This document shows, one piece after another, positions 26,800 through 35,686 of a stretch of DNA of 64,000 nucleotides (position 1 is the stretch's first letter; every line of letters starts with the position of its first letter). The DNA comes from CALNYS01 sp942490855 (lineage in GTDB: Bacteria > Planctomycetota > Phycisphaerae > Phycisphaerales > UBA1924): assembly GCA_942490855.1 (NCBI GenBank), contig CALNYS010000004.1, positions 744,001 to 808,000 of the forward strand, given 5' to 3'. Position numbers and translations under genes: made by a program. Below the pieces are notes generated by a model, which searched no databases, was not told the origin of the DNA, and saw only the letters and a program-made list of their open reading frames with translations.

Positions 26800-27473
26800 A
26801 ACGCCGCGGGGCAGTCGAACGCGAGGCGCTCCCCGCTGTCGGGGTCCGTCACCACGAGCCGCTCCGCGTGCAGCAGCATCCGGCGGTGCTCGGCGCGCCC
26901 GGCGCCGTAGAGCGTGTCGCCCACGATGGGCGCCCCAAGCCCGCCCTGCACGCGCGACGTTGCGCTCGCGACGCGAAGCTGGTGGGAACGCCCGGTGATG
27001 GGCGTGAACTCCACGCGCGTGCGCTCGTCCGTACGATCAAGCACGCGCCAGCGCGTCACGGCTTCCTTGCCGTGGACGGGATCGAGCATCTGGTGCGGTC
27101 GGTTGTCGATGTCGGGGCGCTGCATGAGGCGGACCTCGCCGGCGTCGCCGACCACCTCGCCCGCGAGCACGCCGACGTAGCGCTTCTCCGTCTCGCGCTT
27201 TTCGAACTGGCGCGACAGCTCCCGGTGCGCGTCGGCGTCGAGCGCGAAGACCATCACGCCGGACGTCTCCATGTCCAGTCGGTGCACCAGCACCGGGCCG
27301 GTCGCGTCGGGGAAGAGCGTGCGCACGCGCGCGACGGCGCAGTCTTGTTTGTCGGGCCCCTTGCCGGGAGCCGAGAGCATCCCGGCGGGCTTGTCGATCG
27401 CGACGAGGCGCGGGCGCTCGAGCAGGACCGTGATGTCGCCGAGTGGGTCGGGTCGCACGCGCGGAAACCCCAT
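26796..27473 (-). CDS. RluA-family RNA pseudouridine synthase
   Basis: Converts uridine to pseudouridine in rRNA or tRNA. The 225 residues hold the RluA catalytic motif VHRLDMETSGVMVFAL (catalytic Asp), preceded by LVAIDKPAGMLS, and ITGRSHQLRVA near the C-terminus. There is no S4 domain. The ATG at 27473 sits directly on the T-run of the rpsI terminator with no ribosome binding site; a GTG at 27458 is a likely alternative. Which RNA position is modified cannot be told. Confidence 0.88.
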   Translation of the reverse strand: MGFPRVRPDPLGDITVLLERPRLVAIDKPAGMLSAPGKGPDKQDCAVARVRTLFPDATGPVLVHRLDMETSGVMVFALDADAHRELSRQFEKRETEKRYVGVLAGEVVGDAGEVRLMQRPDIDNRPHQMLDPVHGKEAVTRWRVLDRTDERTRVEFTPITGRSHQLRVASATSRVQGGLGAPIVGDTLYGAGRAEHRRMLLHAERLVVTDPDSGERLAFDCPAAF

Positions 27474-27496
27474 AAAAAAACCGCCCGAGGGCGGTT
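27474..27496 (-). terminator. Intrinsic terminator of rplM-rpsI
   Basis: On the minus strand AACCGCC-CTCG-GGCGGTT is followed by a run of seven T, 31 bases after the rpsI stop. The T-run ends at the proposed ATG of the pseudouridine synthase gene. Confidence 0.85.
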
Positions 27497-27526
27497 CGAG
27501 AGAGAGAAGAGTGAGCCGTGGGGCGC

Positions 27527-28072
<546 letters not shown>

Positions 28073-28118
28073 GCGTTCTCGATTCGTTCAGCCCGGACGC
28101 GGGCCGTCTGGTGTGGGA

Positions 28119-28550
28119 TCAGGCGTTGAGGGGCGTGGGCTGCTGGGCCTGGTGAGGATGATCGACGCCGCGGTACACCTTCAGCTTCTTGAGCATCTGG
28201 CGACCGAGGCGGGTCTTGGGGAGCATGCGTCGGACGGCGTCCTCGATGAGGATCTCCGGGCGACGGGTGCGGACGGACCCGAAGGTCTCCGTCTTCTGCC
28301 CGCCCGGGAAGCCGGTGTACTGCTTGCGCATGCGCTGCTCGGCCTTGCGGCCCGTCAGCATGACTTTCTCCGCGCTCGTCACGACGACGAAGTCGCCCGT
28401 GTCCACGTGCGGGGTGTAGTCCGGGCGGTGCTTGCCCATAAGGACGACGGCGATATCCGAGGCCATACGCCCCAGCACCTGACCGTCGGCGTCCACGTGA
28501 CGCCAAGCGCGTTCGGGCTCGCCGGTCTTGAGGAAGGTGGTCTGTCTCAT
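28119..28550 (-). CDS. rplM: 50S ribosomal protein uL13
   Basis: Early-assembly large-subunit protein. The 143 residues include WRHVDADGQVLGRMAS, GKHRPDYTPHVDTGDFVVV, the MRKQYTGFPGG loop and RRMLPKTRLGRQMLKKLKVY. The ATG at 28550 has GGAG nine bases upstream; an open frame upstream to 28775 reads as leader. It heads the rplM-rpsI operon, which has a good promoter about 260 bases upstream. Confidence 0.97.
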   Translation of the reverse strand: MRQTTFLKTGEPERAWRHVDADGQVLGRMASDIAVVLMGKHRPDYTPHVDTGDFVVVTSAEKVMLTGRKAEQRMRKQYTGFPGGQKTETFGSVRTRRPEILIEDAVRRMLPKTRLGRQMLKKLKVYRGVDHPHQAQQPTPLNA

Positions 28551-28787
28551 AGCCGCTGGCTCCAGCCCCCCGGGTGTGTCCGGGACGGGCACGAAAAGAC
28601 GATCTGCCCCGTTGTTGCTCTCTCTGAGAAGCAACCCGAGGCTCTGAACCCTCCCGGAACCGCGATCGGTCGCCGGGCGGCCGTGGCCCGCAGCGTGTCC
28701 CGCGGGCGACGGATTCGGATGATTCGGCTCCGGACGAGACGCCGGAATGCCCCCACCGGGCAGCGCCTCAAACAAGCCGAGCCGCGG
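28551..28787 (-). other. Long, structured rplM-rpsI leader
   Basis: About 230 untranslated bases separate the predicted promoter from the rplM ATG. The minus strand holds at least two inverted repeats: GTTGCT(T)CTC-AGA-GAGAGCAAC near 28614-28635 and GGGCA...TGCCC close to 28580-28605. This could be a site for feedback by L13 or S9, as is known for ribosomal protein operons, but no known leader motif was recognised. Confidence 0.4.
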
Positions 28788-28815
28788 AGCATACGCTACA
28801 CACCGCGCCTGTCAA
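28788..28815 (-). promoter_or_regulatory. Sigma-70 type promoter for rplM-rpsI
   Basis: A perfect -35 box TTGACA (28815-28810) and a -10 box TATGCT (28793-28788) lie 16 bases apart on the minus strand. It is the best housekeeping-type promoter I see in the window and is placed in the 320-base gap between rplM and the divergent CPBP gene. Confidence 0.7.
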
Positions 28816-28870
28816 CCCGCCCCGACCCCGAAGGCGGAGCCGGGCCCCCCGCCAAGCCGATGGAGGGCAC

Positions 28871-30403
28871 ATGCCCGACTCACGCCACGATCCCGACGCA
28901 CCCAACCCCCTCGTGGCCGCGGTGGGCCATCACCTCCATCTGGATGATGACCTCCCGGGCGGCGACCCGGGCGCCCCCCCGCCCCGCCCGGGACGCCCCA
29001 AAGACCCCGGATCAGGGGGTATGCGGTTCCTCGCCTGGCTGGTGCTGATCGCCGCGGTGGGCTTTACGGTTTGGGTCCAGTGGCTCGGCCCGCCCCCGGC
29101 GCCGGCCGTGCAGACGGAGATGTCCCCCCCCGGCGGGCTGATGAGGCTCGCCGGGCGGTACGCCGTCGGCTCCTTTGAGCTGCTCGATGGGGTGGACCCG
29201 AGCTTCGAGGGCGAGAAGCGCGACACGATGGCGAGCGGGCTCATCGAGCAGCTCGACGGGTTCGCCGCGACGCCCGAGGACCGCCTGCGTGTGCTGATCG
29301 TGCGCGGGGAGATCTCCGGCGCCGGGTTCGACCCGAGCCTGCTCGAAGACCTCGAGCTCGAACTCGATCTGATGGACGAGCCGCCCGCGTACGCGGACCA
29401 GCTGCGCGCGGACATCGACGCGGTGCGCGGGCTCCTGGGCGAGCCGCCCGTCGCACCGGCGGACCCCGACGCGTTCCGCGAGCGTCACGGCTGGTTCGGC
29501 GACCTCGCGCTCGCGCAGGGCCTCGGCGACGACAGCCCCGCCCGCGCCCCCGTGCTCGCCAAGGCGCAGCGCACGACGCTGACCGCGATAACCGCGGTCG
29601 GCGCGTTCGTCGCCGTCGCGATCCTCGGGTTCATCCTCGGGATCGTGGGCGTCGTGCTGATCGCGACCGGGAAGATCAAGGCCGCGTACCGCCCCCACGC
29701 GCCGGGCGGCAGCGTGTACCTGGAGATCTTCGCGCTCTTTATCCTCGGCTTCCTCGGCGTGTCGTTCGCCAGCGACGCGCTGTACCAGGCAACCGGCGTG
29801 GACTACTCGCGGGCCCTGATCTGGATCCTGCTGCTGCTGCCCGTCTGGGCGCTCATCCGGGGCGCTCGCCGCGCGGACTTCCGACAGGCGATGGGCTGGC
29901 ACCTCGGCAAGGGCCTCTTCCGCGAGATCGCCTCCGGCGTCGTCGGCTACGTCGCGTGCCTCCCGATCTTCCTGGCCGGCGTCGGGCTGACCCTTTTGCT
30001 CGTGCTTCTCTCGGGCCTCTTCGCGGCAGAGGGCGAGGGCGGCGGGGGCGGCGCGCCGACGCACCCGATCATCGACGGCATCGACCCGAACAACCTCGTC
30101 AGCGTGCTGGGCGTCTTCCTGATCGCGGCCGTGTGGGCGCCCCTCGTGGAAGAGTCCATGTTCCGCGGGGCGTTCTACCACCACATGCGCGCGCGCCTGC
30201 ACCCGATCCTCGCGGCGCTGTTCGTCGCGTTCGTCTTCGCGGCGATCCACCCGCAGGGCTGGGTCGCGATCCCGGCGCTGATGAGCCTCGCGGTGACGTT
30301 CGCGCTCCTGCGCGAATGGCGCGGCTCGCTCATCGCCCCGGTCGTGGCGCACGCGATGCACAACGGCGCGCTGATGACCGGGCTGGTTCTCGCGCTGCGC
30401 TAA
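28871..30403 (+). CDS. CPBP-family intramembrane metalloprotease (CAAX protease type)
   Basis: A 510-residue membrane protein. An acidic N-terminal tail and one helix (52-72) come first, then a ~150-residue domain outside the membrane, then about seven helices carrying the CPBP motifs: WAPLVEESMFRGAFYHHMR (EExxxR), FAAIHPQG and VVAHAMHNGALM. Family members are Rce1-like peptidases or bacteriocin-immunity-type proteins. The ATG at 28871 has GGAGG six bases upstream. The substrate is unknown. It is longer than the minimal ~250-residue family because of the N-terminal domain. Confidence 0.85.
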   Translation: MPDSRHDPDAPNPLVAAVGHHLHLDDDLPGGDPGAPPPRPGRPKDPGSGGMRFLAWLVLIAAVGFTVWVQWLGPPPAPAVQTEMSPPGGLMRLAGRYAVGSFELLDGVDPSFEGEKRDTMASGLIEQLDGFAATPEDRLRVLIVRGEISGAGFDPSLLEDLELELDLMDEPPAYADQLRADIDAVRGLLGEPPVAPADPDAFRERHGWFGDLALAQGLGDDSPARAPVLAKAQRTTLTAITAVGAFVAVAILGFILGIVGVVLIATGKIKAAYRPHAPGGSVYLEIFALFILGFLGVSFASDALYQATGVDYSRALIWILLLLPVWALIRGARRADFRQAMGWHLGKGLFREIASGVVGYVACLPIFLAGVGLTLLLVLLSGLFAAEGEGGGGGAPTHPIIDGIDPNNLVSVLGVFLIAAVWAPLVEESMFRGAFYHHMRARLHPILAALFVAFVFAAIHPQGWVAIPALMSLAVTFALLREWRGSLIAPVVAHAMHNGALMTGLVLALR

Positions 30404-30426
30404 GCCGGACGGTTCGGACCCGTCGC

Positions 30427-31947
30427 TTAGAGGTCGTACATCTCCGTGAGCTTGCTCTCGAGGTAGTTGCACAGCGGCTCGTGGGAGAGGGGCTTGCCGG
30501 TGATGCGCTCGCACAGGTCCTGCGGGGCGTAGGTGCGCCCGGGGGTGTGCACCTTGTCGCGCAGCCACGAGAGCAGGGGCGCGAAGTCGCCCTTGGCGAA
30601 GGACGCGTCGAGGTTCGGGAGCTCGGCGTTGACGGCGTCCCAGAACTGCCCGCAGTAGAGGTTGCCCAGCGTGTACGTCGGGAAGTACCCCATCGCGCCC
30701 ATCGACCAGTGCACGTCCTGCAGACAGCCGCGCCGGTCGTCGGGGACGTCGAGGCCCAGGTCGGTCTTCATGCGCTCGTTCCACCACGCGGGGACATCCG
30801 CGATCGACAGATCGCCCGAGAGCATGAGGCGCTCGATGTCGAAGCGCAGCATGATGTGCAGGTTGTACGTCGCCTCGTCGGACTCGACGCGGATGAAGTG
30901 CGGCTTGACGATGTTCGACGAGCGGTGCATCGCCTCGACGTCGAGCCCGTCGAGGGCCGAGCCGAAGTGCTTCTTCGCGATGGGCAGCGCCCACTGCCAG
31001 AACGCGGCGCCGCGTCCGACCTGGTTCTCCCACATGCGCGACTGGCTCTCGTGGATGCCGAGGCTCGCGGCTGACGCGCGGGGCTCGCCGAAGTGCGTGT
31101 CCGTCTCGAGCCCCTGCTCGTACATCGCGTGCCCGGCCTCGTGCAGCGTGGTCTGGAGCGCGTCAAGGAAGTTGTTCGCGTCGTAGCGCGTGGTGATGCG
31201 CACGTCGCTGGGGCCCATAGTCTGGCAGAAGGGGTGCGTGGTCGGGTCGAGACGCCCGCCGCCCAGGTCGTACCCGAGCGCCTCGGCGATCTCCTTGAGG
31301 AACTCGCGCTGCACGGGGATCGGGCAGGCGCGACCGTCGGCGGCGTTCTCGATCGCGGGCTTGTCGGCGATCGCGGCGATGAGGGGCGTGAGTCGCTCGC
31401 GCAGCGGCTTGAAGAGCGTTTCCACTTGCTTGGCGCGCATACCCGTTTCGAAGTCTTCGAGCAGCGCGTCGTACAGCTCGCCGCCGGCCGGCACGCCGTA
31501 GCACTCGGCCTTGCGCCGGTTGAGCGCGACCTGCTTCTCAAGCCACGGCTGGAACTCTTTGAAATCGCTCTTGGCGCGCGCGGCTTTCCACGCGTCCATC
31601 GCGAGTGATGCGGTTTCCGTCATCTCGACCACGAGCTCGGTCGGGAGCTTCGTCGCGCGGTCAAAGTCCTTGCGCGCCTCGCGCACGTTCGCGGCCTTGA
31701 CCGGGTCGCCCTGCACGTCGGGGTCCTCGGCGCACGCCGCGAGCAGGTCGCCCAGCGCGGGGTCGGTCGCGCGCTCGTGCTCCATGCGGCTCATCATCGC
31801 CAGCTGGCGCGCGCGGTAGCCCGCGGCCTTGGGGGGCATCTTCGTTTCCTGGTCCCAGGACAGGAGCGTGCCGATGGATCCGAAGACCGCGCGGTCGTGC
31901 AGGCGGGTGGTGAGCTGGTCGTAGGCGGACGCGGTAGCGGTCGGCAT
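30427..31947 (-). CDS. M32 carboxypeptidase (Taq type)
   Basis: A 506-residue zinc carboxypeptidase that trims C-terminal residues from peptides in the cytoplasm. The zinc motif is LHEAGHAMYEQG, with the partner glutamate in SLGIHESQSRMWEN, and DVRITTRYDANNF just before, all as in Thermus and Pyrococcus enzymes. The length is typical. ATG 31947 has AGAGGAT upstream. It is divergent from the GNAT gene, with 75 bases between starts. Confidence 0.93.
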   Translation of the reverse strand: MPTATASAYDQLTTRLHDRAVFGSIGTLLSWDQETKMPPKAAGYRARQLAMMSRMEHERATDPALGDLLAACAEDPDVQGDPVKAANVREARKDFDRATKLPTELVVEMTETASLAMDAWKAARAKSDFKEFQPWLEKQVALNRRKAECYGVPAGGELYDALLEDFETGMRAKQVETLFKPLRERLTPLIAAIADKPAIENAADGRACPIPVQREFLKEIAEALGYDLGGGRLDPTTHPFCQTMGPSDVRITTRYDANNFLDALQTTLHEAGHAMYEQGLETDTHFGEPRASAASLGIHESQSRMWENQVGRGAAFWQWALPIAKKHFGSALDGLDVEAMHRSSNIVKPHFIRVESDEATYNLHIMLRFDIERLMLSGDLSIADVPAWWNERMKTDLGLDVPDDRRGCLQDVHWSMGAMGYFPTYTLGNLYCGQFWDAVNAELPNLDASFAKGDFAPLLSWLRDKVHTPGRTYAPQDLCERITGKPLSHEPLCNYLESKLTEMYDL

Positions 31948-32022
31948 GGCGTGATCCTCTGCAAAAGCCGTTGTTTCTCGACCGAGTGTACCCTGTTGCC
32001 CCTGCCCCGTTGCGAGATCCCT

Positions 32023-32559
32023 GTGCCCGACCCCCCCTTCCAGCTCGACACCGAACGCCTCGTTCTGCGCCCGCCCACCGAAGCGGACGCCGGGGACATG
32101 CGCGCGATCTTCGGCGACATCCGCGTGATGGAGTGCCTCGGGCGCACGGCCGCCGAGACGCCGGACGAGATCCTCGAACGCGCCAGGCGTCACATGCGCT
32201 TCCAGGACACGCTGGGCTACTGCCTGTGGCTGGCGCGCCGGCGCGACACGGGCGAGCTCGTCGGGGACTGCGGCATCATCCCCGTCGCCGCGAAGGGCCC
32301 CGAGACGGAGATCGGCTGGCGCTTCGCCCCGGCGCACTGGGGGCACGGCTACGCGACCGAGGCGGCGCGGTGCGTGCTGGAGTTCGTGTTCACCCGGACC
32401 GATCTCGAGCGTCTCATCGCGGTGACGCGCCCGGAGAACACGCGCTCGATGCGGGTGATGCAGAAGATCGGCATGACCGACCGCGGGACCGGGCGCTACT
32501 ACGACAGCGAGCAGCGCCTCTTCGACATCACACGCGACGACTGGCTCGCGGCTACCTGA
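32023..32559 (+). CDS. GNAT acetyltransferase (RimJ/RimL type)
   Basis: A 178-residue N-acetyltransferase. It has the RimJ/RimL layout: TERLVLRPPTEADAG near the start, then EIGWRFAPAHWGHGYATEA (acetyl-CoA binding) and TRPENTRSMRVMQKIGM. Members acetylate the N-termini of ribosomal proteins or small amines; the target here is unknown. A GTG start at 32023 is chosen because the conserved domain begins there. Its stop overlaps the converging gene by 8 bases. Confidence 0.87.
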   Translation: MPDPPFQLDTERLVLRPPTEADAGDMRAIFGDIRVMECLGRTAAETPDEILERARRHMRFQDTLGYCLWLARRRDTGELVGDCGIIPVAAKGPETEIGWRFAPAHWGHGYATEAARCVLEFVFTRTDLERLIAVTRPENTRSMRVMQKIGMTDRGTGRYYDSEQRLFDITRDDWLAAT

Positions 32560-33715
32560 TCGCTTCCTGGAGCGCCAGCAGGGAGTACGCCGTCACGAGC
32601 GACGGGTCGCCCTCCATCCAGCGGTCGTGGATGTTCACGAACGAGCCGTCGGGCTTCTGGCGCGACGCGAGCGCGTCGATCAGGTCGTTCGCCCAGTCGC
32701 GCGTCTGCGTCTCGCCCGCGGGGGTGATCACCTCGATCGTCGGGAGCCCCCACGCGTCCAGCGCTCGGCTGAACATCAGCAGGTAGTAGTAGTACCCCTG
32801 CATGCCAACGCCGGGGTTTTCGTCGAGCGTGTAGTGGCTTCTGATCCAGTCGTACGCGAGCCGAACGCGCGGGTCGTCGCGCTCGAGATCGGCGTAGAGG
32901 TAGCTCTTAAAGCCGGCGTACGTCATCGAGCCGTACGCGCGCATGCGTTCGATGCGCGTGCCGTCGCTGAGCGTCTCGACGATCGGCTCGCCCTTGGACT
33001 CGCCCGCGCCGGGCTCTTCGCCCGACGGGCTCGTGGCGTAGATGAAACCGCCCTGCGTGGAGCCCTTGGCGTAGGGCATGTCGTTGACCGACTCGTGCAT
33101 CTGCGTGCGCGTCAGGAACGTCACGGCGCGCTGGAACGCGGGGTCGTCGGACGACAGGCCCGAATCGTGCAGGCCCTGGAGCATCATGTTCAGGTTGGAG
33201 TTGTCCGGTCGGCTGTGGCTGCCGTAGCCGATGCCCCCGTAGAACGGGTGATCCTCTTCGACGGAGCCGGTCTCGGCGTGGTCGGCCGAGTCGTTGGACC
33301 ACTGGATGGAGCGGAGGAAATCCTGGGCGGGTTCGATCGCACCCGCGGCGTCGGGGTCTTCGACCAGCGCGAGCGCGGAGAGGCAGATCGAGGTGTTGTA
33401 GCTCGCCAGCGCGCGGTCGTAGATCCCGCCGTCGGGCTGGGCGTACCCGAGCATGAACTCAACGCCCTTGGCGACGTGCTCGTCGCTCGCGTCGATCTCG
33501 GGAGAAAGGATCATGCCGCGGACCACCAGCGCGGTGATCGCGGGGAAGACCGGTCGCCCTTCGCGCACGCTCCACCCGCCGCTCTCGTCCTGCTGGGTGC
33601 GCAGGAAGTCGATCGCCCCGTCGATCATCGTTTCGGCCTGTCGGCGGTGCGCCTCGTCGATGGCGTGAGCGTTGGCGGCGAGGGACAGAACGGCGGCGAG
33701 GGCGAGCGTGCGCAT
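32552..33715 (-). CDS. Exported protein with prenyltransferase/squalene-cyclase-like repeats
   Basis: A 387-residue protein with a signal peptide (LALAAVLSLAANAHA). Several alpha-toroid repeats of the squalene-cyclase type follow: QTQxxGGW-like motifs read LRTQQDESGGWSV, AQPDGGIYDRA, LASRQKPDGSFVN. No DxDD-type acid motif is seen, so terpene cyclisation is unlikely; planctomycetes have many such exported proteins with no known activity. The start at 33715 has GGAGGAAG upstream. Function unknown. Confidence 0.78.
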   Translation of the reverse strand: MRTLALAAVLSLAANAHAIDEAHRRQAETMIDGAIDFLRTQQDESGGWSVREGRPVFPAITALVVRGMILSPEIDASDEHVAKGVEFMLGYAQPDGGIYDRALASYNTSICLSALALVEDPDAAGAIEPAQDFLRSIQWSNDSADHAETGSVEEDHPFYGGIGYGSHSRPDNSNLNMMLQGLHDSGLSSDDPAFQRAVTFLTRTQMHESVNDMPYAKGSTQGGFIYATSPSGEEPGAGESKGEPIVETLSDGTRIERMRAYGSMTYAGFKSYLYADLERDDPRVRLAYDWIRSHYTLDENPGVGMQGYYYYLLMFSRALDAWGLPTIEVITPAGETQTRDWANDLIDALASRQKPDGSFVNIHDRWMEGDPSLVTAYSLLALQEAIR

Positions 33716-33761
33716 GGGTCTTCCTCCGGGGGTATGTCTCAGCGTAGGGGCGCAGAAGAGG

Positions 33762-34478
33762 TTACCGGCGATCCCAGGCGTCCCGCACAATCGTCGCCGC
33801 GGCCGCGGCCGCCGTCTCGATCCGCATCACGTAGGGCCCGAACCGGCACGCCCGGGCGCCCAGGGCGACGGCCCGCTCCCGCTCGTCGTCGCGCCACCCG
33901 CCCTCGGGGCCGATCAGCACCCGGACGACCGCGCTGTGCGCCGCCGGGGTGTAGGCCTCCCCGGACGCGTCGGCGATGACGAGGTCGGTCTCGTCAGCGG
34001 TTGAGCACGCCTCCTCGATGGTCGCCTCGTCGCCGATCTCGAGCAGCCACGGGCGCCCGCACTGCTTGAGGGCCTCGACGGCGACGCGCTCGAGACGCTC
34101 GCGCCGGTTCTCGTTGACGCTCTCGGCGCCGAAAGCGGTGCGCAGCGGCGCCCAGGCGTCGGCCCCGGCCTGGCTGACCAGATCGACCATCGTCCCCGCC
34201 CGCGGGCCCTTCGGGGTGGCGGTGAAGAGCTCGACGCGGGGCGCGGGCGGATCGACCCGCTCGTCGCCAAGGACCCGCAGGGCGAGGGTCCGCCCGGCGG
34301 CCTCGGCGACCTCGGTCACCACGCGCCGACCCCGCCCGTCGAGGACAGCGACCCGCTGCCCGGGCTGGACCCGCTTGACCCGCACCGCGTGGCGGGCCTC
34401 GTCGCCCTCGAGCGTGATCACCCCGGAGCCCGGGCCGAGGTCGGGCAGGTACACGCTGTGTCGGCATTGGGTTGGCAT
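33762..34478 (-). CDS. rsmE: 16S rRNA m3U1498 methyltransferase
   Basis: SPOUT-class enzyme that methylates N3 of U1498 in 16S rRNA using S-adenosylmethionine. The 238 residues comprise an N-terminal PUA-like RNA-binding part and the C-terminal knot with VVRVLIGPEGGWRDDE and VMRIETAAAAA. Length and motifs are typical. It follows the direction of the squalene-cyclase-like gene with 46 bases between, and is divergent from the acidic protein gene. Confidence 0.92.
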   Translation of the reverse strand: MPTQCRHSVYLPDLGPGSGVITLEGDEARHAVRVKRVQPGQRVAVLDGRGRRVVTEVAEAAGRTLALRVLGDERVDPPAPRVELFTATPKGPRAGTMVDLVSQAGADAWAPLRTAFGAESVNENRRERLERVAVEALKQCGRPWLLEIGDEATIEEACSTADETDLVIADASGEAYTPAAHSAVVRVLIGPEGGWRDDERERAVALGARACRFGPYVMRIETAAAAAATIVRDAWDRR

Positions 34479-34591
34479 CGGGGTTCCTATAACATGCCCG
34501 GAACCGTCGGCTTGGGCGCTCGCCCGCCGGCTCCGGCTTGAGTTCTCGATCCGCTGCGTCGATGATCGATCCGCGGAGACCGCGACCGAAA

Positions 34592-35650
34592 ATGTCGGAC
34601 CACACTGAAGATACCCTGCAGACCGACGCCCTCGAGGCCGAGGTCGCTGAACTGCTCGATGAGGTCGAGAAGAAGGCCGTGGCTGTCGAAGCGCGCCTGG
34701 GCGCGGGCGACGACCCCGTGGTCAACGAACTCCTCGACGAGGTCGGCGCCGCGAGCGCCGCCGCGGCGACACTCGATCAGGACGTCGATGCGCTGATCGC
34801 CGAGGCGGAGCGCCAAACACACGCCGGCGCCGCGCACGACGAAGACGTCGACGCGCTCATCGAAGCCGTGGAAACCGAAGTCGCGGCCGGCGCGGGCGCC
34901 GACGCCGACAACGGCGCTGACGTTGCGCCCGAGCCCACAACCGAAGCCGACACAGAAACAACCGCGGCGGAACCAGTCCCGGAAGACGAGATCGAGCCAG
35001 AGGCCGCGCCCGAGACGGAACCCGAGCCTGAACCCGAGGTCGAGGCTGAGGTCGAAGTCGAGGCGGACGCCGCGCCCTCCGAAGAGCCGTCCGTCGAAAG
35101 CATCGACGCGAGCGACACCACCGACACCACCGACGAGGCTGCCCCGGAAGAGCCGACTGCGGAAGAGACCGCGTCGAAGCCTCTCGGCGAGGTCATGGAC
35201 CCGAGCGACGAGATCGATCTCAGTGCGCCGTCCCCGTCGCCGGACGCGGCCCCCGAGCCCGAGGGCGTCCCGGGCGCGCTCGATGACGAGCTCGCCGCGG
35301 AGGCGGACGACGCGATCGGGAGCGAGATCGCCGGCGAGGTTGAGACGGTAGATCTGGGTGAAGCGCTCGCGGCGCACGACACCGAGGTCGCCGAGGTCAC
35401 GGAGCCCGCGACCCCCACCCCCAAAGAGGTGGCCGTTGCGGACAGCGCCGAGGCCGTCGAGGAGAACGCCCAGGCGGGCGCCGCTCCGGCGCGCTGGGTC
35501 ATGCTGCTGGGCATGCTCGCGACGTCCCTGCGGTTGCTGAGCAGCCCGATGGAACGCCTGAGCGTGCGCCAGCGTGACACGGTCGGGTGGATCGCGATCA
35601 ACCTGGCGTTCATCGCGTTCTGCGTGTGGCTGTACACCCTGCTCCGCTGA
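34592..35650 (+). CDS. Acidic, low-complexity protein with a C-terminal membrane helix
   Basis: A 352-residue protein whose first ~280 residues are extremely rich in Glu, Asp, Ala, Pro and Thr, probably disordered. Two copies of D-x-DALI (QDVDALIAEAE and EDVDALIEAVE) stand in a helical N-terminal part. The end (WVMLLGMLATSLRLL and WIAINLAFIAFCVWLYTLL) has two hydrophobic segments, so the chain is held by its C-terminus. The ATG at 34592 is preferred; upstream in-frame ATGs lack a binding site. No family recognised. Confidence 0.6.
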   Translation: MSDHTEDTLQTDALEAEVAELLDEVEKKAVAVEARLGAGDDPVVNELLDEVGAASAAAATLDQDVDALIAEAERQTHAGAAHDEDVDALIEAVETEVAAGAGADADNGADVAPEPTTEADTETTAAEPVPEDEIEPEAAPETEPEPEPEVEAEVEVEADAAPSEEPSVESIDASDTTDTTDEAAPEEPTAEETASKPLGEVMDPSDEIDLSAPSPSPDAAPEPEGVPGALDDELAAEADDAIGSEIAGEVETVDLGEALAAHDTEVAEVTEPATPTPKEVAVADSAEAVEENAQAGAAPARWVMLLGMLATSLRLLSSPMERLSVRQRDTVGWIAINLAFIAFCVWLYTLLR

Positions 35651-35686
35651 GTTGAAGCCACGAGCCGCGGCGCGCACTGTACGCGC

